A DNA stretch of 64,000 nucleotides from Sphingosinicella sp. BN140058 (GCF_004135585.1 NZ_CP035501.1:2427501-2491500); one strand, 5' to 3'; counted from the stretch's first letter, positions 25,779-34,798 are shown. The notes: generated by a model not told the origin, from the letters alone. Numbers and translations: made by a program.

Positions 25779-27299
25779 ATGGTCAAGCTGGTAATCTGGG
25801 ATCTCGACGACACCTTGTGGTCGGGAACACTGGCCGACGGCGATGAGATCGCCGTTGACGCGTATCGTGCCGGCCTGGTCCGCGCTCTAAACGCACACGG
25901 CGTGCTGTCCTCGATCTGCTCGAAGAACGATTACGGCAAGGCCAAGGCCAAACTCGTCGAACACGGCCTGTGGGACGAGTTCGTCTTTCCCCATATCGCG
26001 TTCACGCCGAAAGCGGCGGCCGTCGCAGCGATCATCGGTGATATGCAGCTGCGCGCCTGCGACGTGCTGTTCGTGGACGACAATCCGATCAACTTGAACG
26101 AGGTGCGCTTCGAACTACCCGAAGTCGAAGTCGTTGACATTCGTGAGCCCGCTGCCGACAGCCGTTTGGCCGGGATCCTGCAGGCGCAGCCGGCGTCCCG
26201 CAACCGAATTGCCGAATACCGGATCCTGGAGCGCAAGAAGCAGGATCGTGCGCTGACGACAGGGGGGACCGAGCACTTCCTGCATTCGTGTGAGATCAAG
26301 GCGTGTGCGCCATTCCTGATGGACAATCTCGATTTCGCCGGCCGAATTGCCGAGCTGATCAACCGCTCGAACCAGCTCAACTATACTCGTTCCCGGGTGG
26401 ACCCGGCCGAGCTCGAAGCCTGTATCATCGATGTCGTCGGCTATGACAGCTGGTCGATCTTCGCCTGGGACCGCTACGGCGATTACGGGCTGGTCGGCTT
26501 CGTCATGGTCGATCGCCGAACCCAGGAATTCGGTCACTTCGTATTCTCCTGCCGCGCGATGCACATGGGGCTAGAAGCCTATGCGCTGAACAAGGTGCGC
26601 GAGAAATGGCCCGAAATCGACATCTCCCGCTGGGAGGGACGGTTCAGCGCCACCGATCCGGTCTGGATCGAGGATTGCTCATTCCATGATTCGGAGGTCC
26701 GGACCCGACTTGTCGCCGCTCAGGTCGACGGTCTCGCCCAAAGCCCGGTTCTGCGCGTCATGTTCGACTGCCAGTCTGGCGGGATCGCCCACTTCAGCCG
26801 CCATCGCCGCCGCATAGAGTTCGACAACAACCCCCGATTGTTCGCACTCCGTTCGGTGCACGACCAGAGCCATCTGGAGCAGAGCTTTCCGCCAGTCGTC
26901 GTCTACGGCGCAGGCATCGACTATTCCGATCCGCGCTGGCCGGGTTTGGCGCAGTGGATCGACCATGGCCTCTATCGCGACTGCGTGCGGCGGCTGTGCG
27001 GCTTCTTCGTCGAGCAGGGCATTCGCGCTCTGATCGTGCTGCCGCCCGACAATGCTCCGGAGGCAATGTACCGGCCGCAAATGAATCACACGCGCGAGCG
27101 GACGCAGCGCTTCAACGGCGAATGGCGGTCAGCGGCGGCGGAGTGGAACGGGATCGACATCGTCGATCTTTCGCAGGCCGACTGCACGGAGATGGCCGAC
27201 GTCAGCCACTATCGCCCAGGCCTGCTGCGCGAGCTTGCCGAGACGATCGACGACTGGCTGGACTCCGTCGAGGCGCCCGCCCTGGGCGAAGCCGCGTGA
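25779..27299 (+). CDS. FkbH-like HAD-superfamily protein (subfamily IIIC) with SGNH-like C-terminus
   Basis: 506 residues. The HAD domain (1-125) has motif I as WDLDDTLWSG (Asp8, Asp10), Ser/Lys in SKNDYGKAK and the acidic VDDNPIN (Asp100-Asp101). Residues about 175-310 look like the GNAT-type region found in FkbH proteins (NRSNQLNYT, EFGHFVFSCRAMHMGLEA). The last 130 residues end with DVSH (Asp474, His477), like the last block of SGNH hydrolases, but no Gly-Asp-Ser block is seen. FkbH proteins load glyceryl groups onto carrier proteins, yet no carrier protein is encoded here. A TTG at 25764 could add five residues; the ATG at 25779 fits the family better. Confidence 0.82.
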   Translation: MVKLVIWDLDDTLWSGTLADGDEIAVDAYRAGLVRALNAHGVLSSICSKNDYGKAKAKLVEHGLWDEFVFPHIAFTPKAAAVAAIIGDMQLRACDVLFVDDNPINLNEVRFELPEVEVVDIREPAADSRLAGILQAQPASRNRIAEYRILERKKQDRALTTGGTEHFLHSCEIKACAPFLMDNLDFAGRIAELINRSNQLNYTRSRVDPAELEACIIDVVGYDSWSIFAWDRYGDYGLVGFVMVDRRTQEFGHFVFSCRAMHMGLEAYALNKVREKWPEIDISRWEGRFSATDPVWIEDCSFHDSEVRTRLVAAQVDGLAQSPVLRVMFDCQSGGIAHFSRHRRRIEFDNNPRLFALRSVHDQSHLEQSFPPVVVYGAGIDYSDPRWPGLAQWIDHGLYRDCVRRLCGFFVEQGIRALIVLPPDNAPEAMYRPQMNHTRERTQRFNGEWRSAAAEWNGIDIVDLSQADCTEMADVSHYRPGLLRELAETIDDWLDSVEAPALGEAA

Positions 27300-27474
27300 C
27301 CCTTGTCGGCCACTAGGCAATTTTTTCCGGCTGCGCGGTCCGGGCGGATGGTTGCCGTCCTATAAAATAGAGGAAGGTCGGGGCTCTCTCCGGCCGACCC
27401 CGCGAAGGACTGAACGTGCTTTCCACCGGTTCGACCCACCGCCCCGTCTCCGCTATTTCCCCGGGAAGGCCGGC

Positions 27475-28650
27475 ATGAAGGTCCTCTTTTACCTCCCGGT
27501 TGTGACGTCATGGTGGTTCGACAACATCGTCGAACCGCTGATCCGGCGCCTCTCCGACACGGCAGAGGTGACGGTGCTTGCACCGAAGCCCTGGCGCGGA
27601 ACCGGGCTCGGCGAGCGGGAGCTCGCGCGCTGCGTCGACTTGCCCAACGTGCGCTGGTGCATCATGGACGGGCCCGATCACCCGAGCACACGCACCAGGC
27701 CTAGGGCTGCGACCGAGATGATCGCGTTCGTGCAGGATCTTGCGCCAGACTTTGTTTTTTGTCGGAGCGCCGACTGCGAGACCGTCAAGGCATTCCCGGG
27801 CACGATCCGCTTTCTGATGGAAGGCGGTGTTTCACCATTCAAGCTGCCCGACCATTGGATCATGTTGCAGGAGCAGCCTCTCGATCAGGGCTTGCTGCCG
27901 CCGCTCGAGCAAAGCGCGCGCGACTGCCTTATGAGGGCGATCGAACCAGCTTGGTCCAAGCTTCGGCAGCGCCACTGTCATGCCCCGGCCGGTCGCGAGG
28001 TCATCCTCGCTGCCGCAGGGCTTCCGAGCGATCGTCCGATCCTCTTGCTCCCGCTCGAATATGATCACGAAGAGAATTTCTTCGCGATGCACCGTGCCTG
28101 CCCGCGTCCCAACCACCGCCTGGTGAAGGACATGGCGGACCGCCTTCGCGGCAGGTTCACACTCGCCCTGACCAACCATCCGCTGAACCAGCTCTACGTC
28201 GATAATAGCGCCCTTGAAGCGGCCGTCGCCAAAGCCGGCGGAACCACCGTCCTGCTCCCTCCCACGATCGACGGTATGTCGTCGACCTTGGCACTTGCGC
28301 CGCATGTCGACGGCCTGATTGTTCACGATTCGAAAGCGTTCGCACTCGCGCCGCTGTGCGGGACGCCGCTGCTACGACGCTCCCATTTTGCCGGCGGAGA
28401 CTGGCTTTCGGCTTATGCCGACTTGGAGAGCTTCTTGAAGGCAATCGAATCGGGATCCGCCAACGTCGCTGAGGAATCCAGCGCGCGGCTTTGGACCGCC
28501 TTCCACCTCGCCAACAATGCGTTCGATCCGAAAGATCCAACGCTCACCGCCGCGGAAATCCTCGACCGCGCTGCCTCTTCCCTTCAACCGCGCCGCTGGG
28601 ATGCGAGCCTCAACCGGGTTCGCGCGGTCCTTCCGGAGCTGTTTAAATGA
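27475..28650 (+). CDS. Putative glycosyltransferase, KpsC/KpsS-like (paralogue B)
   Basis: 391 residues; paralogue of 23490-24662. It keeps LFYLPVVTSWWFDN, WRGTG, DLPNVRW, FVFCRSAD, RFLMEGG, LLLPLEYDHEENFF, LTNHPLN and LIVHDSKAFALAPLCGTPLLR. Compared with paralogue A the E-S pair of the late block is D-S. The ATG at 27475 starts the conserved region after AAGGCCGGC. Its stop overlaps the kdsD-like start by four bases (ATGA), which ties it to the sugar-supply operon. Transfer of a Kdo-type sugar is inferred from context and weak similarity to KpsC/S. Confidence 0.6.
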   Translation: MKVLFYLPVVTSWWFDNIVEPLIRRLSDTAEVTVLAPKPWRGTGLGERELARCVDLPNVRWCIMDGPDHPSTRTRPRAATEMIAFVQDLAPDFVFCRSADCETVKAFPGTIRFLMEGGVSPFKLPDHWIMLQEQPLDQGLLPPLEQSARDCLMRAIEPAWSKLRQRHCHAPAGREVILAAAGLPSDRPILLLPLEYDHEENFFAMHRACPRPNHRLVKDMADRLRGRFTLALTNHPLNQLYVDNSALEAAVAKAGGTTVLLPPTIDGMSSTLALAPHVDGLIVHDSKAFALAPLCGTPLLRRSHFAGGDWLSAYADLESFLKAIESGSANVAEESSARLWTAFHLANNAFDPKDPTLTAAEILDRAASSLQPRRWDASLNRVRAVLPELFK

Positions 28651-29645
28651 GCGCCCTTGCTCTAGCACCCCGTCCCGCCGCTCCGACGCCGCCCGCGCAC
28701 CGCTGGTTCCGCGACGTCATTGCGGCAGAGCGCTCCGCGCTGGATGCGTTTCTCGCTGAGCTCCCGGAAGCGGGGATCGCCGAAATCGTCGACCTGCTCG
28801 CCGCCCAAGAGCGTCCGATCGTATGCCTGGGCATGGGCAAGTCCGGGCTGATCGCCGCCAAGCTCGCAGCGACCTTGTCGAGCCTCGGCACGCCTGCTTT
28901 CGTTCTCAACGCCGGCGAGGCCGCGCATGGTGATCTGGGCGCCGTGCAGACTGGCAACGTGGTCATCCTGTTCTCCAACAGTGGCGCCACCGAGGAAATC
29001 GTGCGCATCTTGCCGTTGCTCAAGAGCCGCGACTGCAAGCTGGTCGGAATCATCGGACGGGGAGACTCGCCGCTTGCGCGAGCGGTGGACCACCTCATCG
29101 CTGCACATGTCGAAGCCGAGGCCGATCACATCGGCATGGCGCCGACTTCCAGCACCACGCTTTCCATGGCGATTGGGGATGCGCTCGCCGTCGCCGTCAG
29201 CCGGGCGCGGAACTTCACCCGTGAAGACTTCCTGCGCCACCACCCGGCAGGCCTGCTCGGCCGCCAGATGATTCCGGTGCGGACGTTGATGCGTCAAGGC
29301 GAGGATCTGCCCGTCGTTCTCCCGTCAGCGTCGGTCGCTGAGCTGCTTGCTGTGATGTCCGGGCATCGCATGGGCGCCGCCTGCGTCATCGACCATGACG
29401 CAAAGCTGATCGGGCTCGTCACCGACGGCGACATCCGCCGACACCTGCAGGCGCGCAAGGATCTATACACCATCGTCGCTCACGAGGTGATGCAGCCCAA
29501 GCCGCGTGTCGTCGGTGCGGACGCGACGCTCGGTGACGTCCTGCTCGGCCTCGGACAGACCCCAGGCATTCTCGTTCTCCCGGTCGTCGACCCCGACGGA
29601 CGCCTGCAGGGCATGCTCCACGCCAACGACCTTCTCCAGCGCTGA
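28647..29645 (+). CDS. kdsD: Arabinose-5-phosphate isomerase (KpsF/KdsD/GutQ family)
   Basis: 332-residue SIS-CBS protein that converts ribulose-5-phosphate to arabinose-5-phosphate, the first step to Kdo. The SIS domain (about 40-175) has CLGMGKSGLIAAKLAATLSS, NAGEAAHGDLG and LFSNSGATEE; two CBS domains follow (about 205-330, with LMRQGEDLPVV and GLVTDGDIRRHL). It overlaps the preceding glycosyltransferase-like gene by four bases and precedes the cytidylyltransferase and kdsA. As in capsule clusters this is probably a second, dedicated copy beside a housekeeping one elsewhere. Confidence 0.93.
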   Translation: MSALALAPRPAAPTPPAHRWFRDVIAAERSALDAFLAELPEAGIAEIVDLLAAQERPIVCLGMGKSGLIAAKLAATLSSLGTPAFVLNAGEAAHGDLGAVQTGNVVILFSNSGATEEIVRILPLLKSRDCKLVGIIGRGDSPLARAVDHLIAAHVEAEADHIGMAPTSSTTLSMAIGDALAVAVSRARNFTREDFLRHHPAGLLGRQMIPVRTLMRQGEDLPVVLPSASVAELLAVMSGHRMGAACVIDHDAKLIGLVTDGDIRRHLQARKDLYTIVAHEVMQPKPRVVGADATLGDVLLGLGQTPGILVLPVVDPDGRLQGMLHANDLLQR

Positions 29646-29655
29646 TCGGACCTTC

Positions 29656-30975
29656 ATGAACATCGTCGCCTTCGTCCCGGCCAAGGGCCATAGCGAGCGC
29701 GTCGCTTCCAAGAACCTTCGGGTGCTTGACGGCGAGCATCTCTTCAAGCGTAAGCTTCGCCAGGCCCTTGCCTGCTCTGCAATCGTCGAAGTCTGCCTCG
29801 ACACGGACAGTGCGGAGCTGGCCGCCCTGGCCGACGATCTTGCGGTGAGCCATCTTGCCCGTCCCCCGGAACTCGCCACCAACGGCACCGACGGCCACGA
29901 GCTGTTCGCCTGGGAGTGTGCCCAGCGTCCGGATGCCGACCTGTGGATCCAGATTCTCTGCACCGCGCCGTTCGTCTCCGCCGACACGATCGGCCGCGCG
30001 ATCGACGCGTTGCTCGCCGATCCGGAAGCGGACAGCCTCGTCGCGGTCACCCGCGGCAAGCAATATTGCTGGGACGGGCAGACGCCGGCCTACGGCACCG
30101 GCCGGATCCCGAACAGCGTCGATCTGCCGCCGACGGTGATCGAGGCGATGAGCCTATACATCGTCCGCCGTGGTCCAGACGGCGTGGTGCCGACCCGCCG
30201 CTTCGGCACACGACCGATTTTGTTCGATCTCGATCCGATCGAGCTGATCGACATCAACCACGATTCCGACCTTGTTATTGCCGAGACCATCGCCGCCGGC
30301 CAGCGCGCCAAGGAAGTCACCCGGTTCCGCGCAATGCTGCCGCACCTCTCATCCACCGTCCTCGCGGACATCTGCAAGGAGCGCGGTCTCAAGGTTCTGC
30401 TTCCGCCCGAAATGCGCCCGACCAGCGGCGGCAAGATCCTGGGCCGCGCCCGCACCCTCGAGCTCACGCGGCTGGAGGATCCGAGCGATCGCAGCCCCGG
30501 CGGCAAGTGGAAAGGCATTTACGACGCCCTTCAATCTTATCAGTTTGTCCGCCCAGGCGACGTCGTGATGGTGGCGACCGACGTGCCTGAGCGCGCCTAT
30601 TTCGGCGACCTCAATGCCAATCTGGCGATCCGCTCAGGCGCCGTCGGTGCGATCGTTGACGGCACCACGCGCGATACCGCCGATGTCCGCGCGCTCGGCT
30701 TTCCCGTCTATGCCCGCCGCAGCCATTGCGACGACATCAAGTTCGAAGGCACGGTCAAATCGATGAACAAGCCGGTCCGCATGGGCGATGTCGAGGTTGC
30801 CAATGGTGATGTCGTCTTTGCCGATGAAGATGGCGTGATCGTCGTCCGCGCCGCCGACTGGGACGCGATCGAGGCGGCTGCCTGGGACGTGATGATGAAC
30901 GAGGCCCGGATCCGCATGTTTGCGGCGCGCGGCCGCGACGTGAACGAAATTCTCGCCGAATGCGGCGCCTTCTAA
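29656..30975 (+). CDS. Bifunctional fusion: acylneuraminate/CMP-sugar cytidylyltransferase + RraA-type aldolase domain
   Basis: 439 residues with two domains. Residues 1-225 are a NeuA-type cytidylyltransferase: [17 protein letters not shown] (CTP loop), [17 protein letters not shown] and IDINHDSDL. Residues about 255-435 are RraA-like: [12 protein letters not shown] and VDGTTRD give Asp318-x20-Arg339-Asp340, the D-x20-R-D signature of HMG/CHA class II pyruvate aldolases. The N-terminal enzyme would activate an ulosonic acid with CTP. The fused domain might make, cleave or check a pyruvate-derived sugar. The ATG at 29656 is the first in the conserved block; it lies 10 bases after kdsD. The fusion is seen directly; the reaction is inferred. 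Confidence 0.87.
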   Translation: MNIVAFVPAKGHSERVASKNLRVLDGEHLFKRKLRQALACSAIVEVCLDTDSAELAALADDLAVSHLARPPELATNGTDGHELFAWECAQRPDADLWIQILCTAPFVSADTIGRAIDALLADPEADSLVAVTRGKQYCWDGQTPAYGTGRIPNSVDLPPTVIEAMSLYIVRRGPDGVVPTRRFGTRPILFDLDPIELIDINHDSDLVIAETIAAGQRAKEVTRFRAMLPHLSSTVLADICKERGLKVLLPPEMRPTSGGKILGRARTLELTRLEDPSDRSPGGKWKGIYDALQSYQFVRPGDVVMVATDVPERAYFGDLNANLAIRSGAVGAIVDGTTRDTADVRALGFPVYARRSHCDDIKFEGTVKSMNKPVRMGDVEVANGDVVFADEDGVIVVRAADWDAIEAAAWDVMMNEARIRMFAARGRDVNEILAECGAF

Positions 30976-30986
30976 GGAATCCTGTG

Positions 30987-31805
30987 ATGAAGACCGTCAA
31001 AGTCGGCGCGTTCGAGATCGCCAACGACAAGCCGTTCGTGCTGATTGCCGGCCCCTGCGCGATGGAAAGCCGCGAGCACGCGCTCGAAATGGCCGAGGCC
31101 CTGACCAGCCTGTGCGGCAGGCTCGGTCTCGGCCTCATCTACAAATCCTCGTTCGACAAGGGTAATCGCACCTCCATCGGATCCGCCCGCGGCATCGGGC
31201 TCGACGCCGCGCTGTCGGTCTTTGCGGAGATTCGCGAGACATTCGGCTGCCCGGTGCTGACCGACGTCCACGACGCGTCCCAATGCGCACCCGTTGCGGA
31301 AGCTGTCGACGTCCTCCAGATCCCCGCCTTTCTCTGCCGACAGACGGATCTGCTGGTCGCCGCCGCGCAGACCGGCAAGGTCATCAACGTCAAGAAGGGG
31401 CAGTTCCTCGCGCCCTGGGACATGAAGAACGTCGCTGCCAAGCTCGTAGCGGCCGGCAACGACAACATTATCCTGTGCGAGCGCGGCGCAAGCTTCGGCT
31501 ACAACACCCTGGTCAGTGACATGCGCTCCCTGCCGATCATGGCGCAGACGGGCTTCCCGGTGATGTTCGATGCGACCCATTCGGTCCAGCAGCCCGGCGG
31601 ACAGGGCGGAAGTTCGGGCGGACAGCGCGAGTTCGTGCCGGCGTTGGCCCGTGCTGCGGTGGCGGTCGGCGTTGCCGCCGTCTTCATCGAGACTCACGAG
31701 CAGCCCGATCGCGCGCCCAGCGACGGCCCGAACATGGTCCCGCTCGCCGAAATGCCGGACCTGCTGGCACGGCTGCAGGCGTTCGATCGCCTCGCGAAGG
31801 CCTAA
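30987..31805 (+). CDS. kdsA: 3-deoxy-8-phosphooctulonate (Kdo-8-P) synthase
   Basis: 272-residue TIM-barrel enzyme that condenses phosphoenolpyruvate with arabinose-5-phosphate to Kdo-8-phosphate. Visible KdsA blocks: [78 protein letters not shown] and FDATHSVQ. The cysteine in AGPC is the metal ligand typical of class II (metal-dependent) enzymes. It begins 11 bases after the fusion gene, with AAGGA upstream, and is the last gene of that operon, overlapping the convergent phosphatase gene by four bases. Confidence 0.95.
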   Translation: MKTVKVGAFEIANDKPFVLIAGPCAMESREHALEMAEALTSLCGRLGLGLIYKSSFDKGNRTSIGSARGIGLDAALSVFAEIRETFGCPVLTDVHDASQCAPVAEAVDVLQIPAFLCRQTDLLVAAAQTGKVINVKKGQFLAPWDMKNVAAKLVAAGNDNIILCERGASFGYNTLVSDMRSLPIMAQTGFPVMFDATHSVQQPGGQGGSSGGQREFVPALARAAVAVGVAAVFIETHEQPDRAPSDGPNMVPLAEMPDLLARLQAFDRLAKA

Positions 31806-32614
31806 GCGCGGCGTCCGAGCAGCAAGGTTTGCACCTCGTCGGCAATCTCCGGATTGTGGGCGAGGAGCATGCCGGTACCGCCCACAGCCGGGCGATAGGG
31901 GCTTCCGTCCGGCCGCCGCGCGACGCCGCCGGCTTCGTTCAGGAACAGCACGCCGGGCGCGTGATCCCAGACGATCGTCCGCCAGTAGAGCGCAAAGTCG
32001 ATCTCGCCGGTGGCAACGCGCGGATATTCGTGCCCCGCACAGCGCCGGCTCGGCGCGACTTGCGACACCGTCGAGCGCACCGCGGCCGCCGGTGCGATCA
32101 TGTCCTCCGGCAGCATGAAGCTGCTGATGATCCCGCGCCTGTCTTCAACACGCCCCTGCCGCGCCGATACGTGCAGGCGATGGCCGTCCAGAAAAGCACC
32201 GCCGCCGTACTCGGCGGCTGCCATTCTCTCCGTGAGCGGCTCGTAGATGCAGCCGGCGACGATCTCGCCGTCACGAAGCAACGCCACCATCATCGCGAAG
32301 GGGCCATCACCCGAGGCGAAGTTGGCCGTCCCGTCGAGCGGGTCGACGATCCAGACGTCCCCTTCGTCGATCCTTTCCAGAAGAGAAGGGTCGCGCGCGC
32401 AAGCCTCCTCACCGACGAAGCGTGCACCCGGTACCAGACCGTCCAGGCCGCGTGCGATCGCCGCCTCCGCGTCCCGATCGGCGATCGTGACCAGTTCGCC
32501 GGGCGACTTCTCCTCCACCTGATGCGAGGCCAGGGCGCGATAGCGCGGTAGAACCGCCTCAGCGGCGGCCCTGCGGAGAATATCGCCGATGCGGTCGATA
32601 AGGGACAATGTCAT
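31802..32614 (-). CDS. Inositol-monophosphatase-family phosphatase
   Basis: 270 residues. Metal-binding motifs are complete: FVGEEA (Glu70), [12 protein letters not shown] and [10 protein letters not shown]. The family hydrolyses inositol, fructose, histidinol or PAP phosphates. It faces kdsA with a four-base overlap of stops. A Kdo-8-phosphate phosphatase (kdsC) is not seen in the cluster, so this enzyme, or the HAD domain of the FkbH-like protein, may supply that step; this is inference and it may just be a general sugar or inositol phosphatase. Confidence 0.87.
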   Translation of the reverse strand: MTLSLIDRIGDILRRAAAEAVLPRYRALASHQVEEKSPGELVTIADRDAEAAIARGLDGLVPGARFVGEEACARDPSLLERIDEGDVWIVDPLDGTANFASGDGPFAMMVALLRDGEIVAGCIYEPLTERMAAAEYGGGAFLDGHRLHVSARQGRVEDRRGIISSFMLPEDMIAPAAAVRSTVSQVAPSRRCAGHEYPRVATGEIDFALYWRTIVWDHAPGVLFLNEAGGVARRPDGSPYRPAVGGTGMLLAHNPEIADEVQTLLLGRRA

Positions 32615-32693
32615 GCCGATGCCCTATTGCACGACGTCGTCCCGCGCCAGATCATGACCTCGCCGGGGTCGAAGCAAAGTGCAAAGGGATCGC

Positions 32694-33731
32694 ATGAAGC
32701 TTGTTGCTGAATTGATGGCTTTGGCCGGGCTCGCCGTCGCCGTCGCCGCGGCTCCGCCGGCCTATGATTGGGGCGACGACACCAGCGAGCTTTCGCAGAA
32801 GCTGCAGGAATCGAAGGCGCTCTGCCGCGCCGTGCGGACGCGGGAGCCGCCGCCGGCGGATCGCCCGGACGCCCGCACCGCCGCCGCGCTCAAGGGCTGC
32901 GATTCCGAGGCGCTTTATTACGGGATTGGAATCAAGGCGGATCCGATCAAGGCGCGGCAATGCGCCTTCTTGGAGCGAGACGCCGGTGACGAAGGGGTGA
33001 TGGCCGGAAGCACGATGCTGATGACCATCTATGCCAACGGCATGGGCGCCAAGCGTGACCTCGATGTGGCCACCCACCTCGCCTGCGGGATCGAAGGCTC
33101 GGTGATGGAATCGGATGGCCGCGTTCTGCATCTCGCCGAGCTCAAGGCGAAGAAATGGTCCGGGAGCGATTTCCACTTCTGCGACGACATCACCAGCGGC
33201 CTCGCGATGGGCTATTGCTCCGCGCATTCCGCCCGGATCGACGGGGCGAAGCGCGATGCCGCGCTCTCGGCTGTGATCGGCCGCTGGAGCCCCGCTGAGC
33301 GCCAGGCCTTCGCCAAGCTCCAGCAGGCGCAAACCGCCTTCGTCGACGCCCACGGCCAGGGCGAAGTCGATCTGTCCGGCACTGCGCGTGCTGCCATGCA
33401 GATCGCTTCGGAGGAGCGCTTGAAGCGCGACTTCCTGGACACGCTCCAGCGCCTCTCCAGCGGGAAAGCGCCGGCGTTCTCGACGGCGCAGTATCGCGCC
33501 GCAGACACCCGCCTGAACGCCGCGTACCGGAAGGCATTGGCCGGAGTGGAGGGCGAGGATTTCCCCGGCGCGGTCACCCGCACCGGCATCCGTGACGCCC
33601 AGCGCGCTTGGCTGCGCTATCGGGATGCTTTCCTCGCCTTCGCCAAGATCAAGTTTCCGAGCCTGCCCTCCGACAGTCTTGCTGCATGGCTCACCGACAA
33701 GCGCACGGAGATGCTCGAGACGCCCGAATAG
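32694..33731 (+). CDS. Secreted protein with Sel1-like region and LprI (DUF1311) domain
   Basis: 345 residues. A short signal peptide (LAVAVAAAPPA) is followed by a Sel1-like stretch (about 60-120, with ADPIKARQCAFLE and YANGMGAKRD) and a C-terminal lysozyme-inhibitor LprI-type domain (about 195-340: LNAAYRKALAG, DAQRAWLRYRDAF). LprI-type proteins inhibit lysozyme in the periplasm in some species; here that is a guess. The ATG at 32694 gives a better signal peptide than the earlier one at 32679. Its 3' third is duplicated at 34.9-35.1 kb. Confidence 0.75.
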   Translation: MKLVAELMALAGLAVAVAAAPPAYDWGDDTSELSQKLQESKALCRAVRTREPPPADRPDARTAAALKGCDSEALYYGIGIKADPIKARQCAFLERDAGDEGVMAGSTMLMTIYANGMGAKRDLDVATHLACGIEGSVMESDGRVLHLAELKAKKWSGSDFHFCDDITSGLAMGYCSAHSARIDGAKRDAALSAVIGRWSPAERQAFAKLQQAQTAFVDAHGQGEVDLSGTARAAMQIASEERLKRDFLDTLQRLSSGKAPAFSTAQYRAADTRLNAAYRKALAGVEGEDFPGAVTRTGIRDAQRAWLRYRDAFLAFAKIKFPSLPSDSLAAWLTDKRTEMLETPE

Positions 33732-33864
33732 CACGAGGTCAAGCGCGCGGCTTGGTCTCCGTCTTCGCTGGTTTCAGTGTGGCAGAGCCTGCGCTGTCGG
33801 CGCAGATCGCCGCCACCGCCGCCTTTCCCGCTTCCGAATCCGGGGCGGGGCGCACGGCCCGGTG
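33505..33864. repeat. Imperfect direct repeat, copy A (lprI 3' end + TPR 3' remnant)
   Basis: The segment comprises the 3' third of the lprI-type gene and, right after its stop, a remnant of the end of the convergent TPR gene. The same arrangement recurs at 34911-35262, in the same orientation. A 72-base stretch around DAQRAWLRYRDAF has about 11 differences by my count. The two copies flank the FkbM gene. Confidence 0.75.
33739..33864 (-). pseudogene. Remnant of the TPR gene 3' end
   Basis: Read on the minus strand, about 40 codons (RAVRPAPDSEAGKAAVAAI, then a shortened linker and KPRA, stop) match the C-terminus of the intact TPR protein (RAMRAAPDSDAGKAAAAAI ... KPRA). The stop is in place but the upstream 220 codons are missing, so this cannot make the protein. 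It is part of the repeat that flanks the FkbM gene. Confidence 0.7.
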
Positions 33865-34057
33865 CGGTCGGCGCGATCATCGACGGCACCACCCGCACAC
33901 CGGCTGGCGAAGACTTTCTAGGCGCAGCGGCGCCGGCGCTTGCCAAAGCCGCAAGACTCCGCTTCGTACCGTTGCCGCAGGTGATCGTGCGCCGTCGCAG
34001 GGAACGCGATCCGGCTCGCGCGGCATCAACACGGGGCAGGAACGGAAGGCGGGACCC
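33865..34057. other. Intergenic stretch with a short coding-like fragment, no gene
   Basis: 193 bases between the TPR remnant and the FkbM gene. One plus-strand frame reads GAVGAIIDGTTRTPAGEDF and continues about 35 codons without a start codon. The first twelve residues resemble part of the RraA domain at 30.6 kb ([12 protein letters not shown]), and D-x-T...G-x-DF also recalls CsgE, but neither is convincing. It may be a gene fragment carried in with the FkbM gene. Confidence 0.3.
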
Positions 34058-34798
34058 ATGGGGATTGTTTCACTGGCACGGCGATTTGTGTCGCTGCCGC
34101 CGACGGACCGGCGCTATTATCTCCAGCGCTTTCTCGACCTGAAGGTGCACGCGCGCTCGGGCTTCTCGCAGTTCGGTGAGGACGCTTCGATTGCGGCCTA
34201 TCTGCGCACGCTGGGACGGACTTGCCGATTCTATGTCGATATCGGAGCCAACCGCCCAGTACTCCATTCCAATACCTACCTGTTCTACCGGGATGGCGCC
34301 TCCGGTGTGCTCGTCGAGGCCAACCCGCTTCTGACCGCGAGGCTACGCAAGAAGCGACCCCGGGACAGGGTCGTCAACCGCGGCGTTCTTGCCGAGGGGA
34401 GCGGCACGATCGACCTCCACGTGATGGACATGGACGGTCTGTCGACGCTTTCCTCGGAATGGGAGGAGCGGATCGTATCGCGCGGGCTCGCGAGGAGCGA
34501 GCAGGTGGTTCAGGTCGCGGTGATTGGGATCAACGATCTTCTCGAGGCTGAAGTAGGCACGAAGGCCATCGACCTCGCCTCGATCGATATCGAAGGCTTG
34601 GATTTCGATGTCCTTTCGGCGTGGAATTTTGACCGTTGGCGCCCGTTCCTGTTCTGTGTTGAGACGGGACAGGTCGATCCCGAGCGATACGGCAAGGACA
34701 GACGGTTCCACGACCTGCTCGGCAGCAGCGGCTACGAGCCGCTGTTCGAAACTTTCGCCAACACCATCTTCGTCGACCGGCTCGCCAAGCCCGCCTAG
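34058..34798 (+). CDS. FkbM-family methyltransferase
   Basis: 246 residues. The FkbM signature is present: FYVDIGANRPVLHSNTYLF (SAM loop), VLVEANPLL, and IDLASIDIEGLDFDVL with the later FVD end. FkbM enzymes O-methylate sugars and other hydroxyls with SAM. The long open frame upstream is an overlap; the ATG at 34058 follows GGAAGGCGGG and starts the family N-terminus. It is inserted between two copies of the lprI/TPR junction repeat and is not part of the local gene pair. Being about 1.5 kb from the surface-glycan cluster, it may methylate its product (inference). Confidence 0.85.
   Translation: MGIVSLARRFVSLPPTDRRYYLQRFLDLKVHARSGFSQFGEDASIAAYLRTLGRTCRFYVDIGANRPVLHSNTYLFYRDGASGVLVEANPLLTARLRKKRPRDRVVNRGVLAEGSGTIDLHVMDMDGLSTLSSEWEERIVSRGLARSEQVVQVAVIGINDLLEAEVGTKAIDLASIDIEGLDFDVLSAWNFDRWRPFLFCVETGQVDPERYGKDRRFHDLLGSSGYEPLFETFANTIFVDRLAKPA

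Noticed and set aside
27361..27368. TATAAAAT as a -10 box for paralogue B, and a matching CTATAAGA before paralogue A
   Set aside because: No acceptable -35 at 16-18 bases in either place, and distance to the start differs widely between the two.
33865..33980. Similarity of GAVGAIIDGTTR to the RraA domain, or of the following residues to CsgE
   Set aside because: Too short (12 residues, or four scattered ones) and no start codon; noted as an uncertain fragment.
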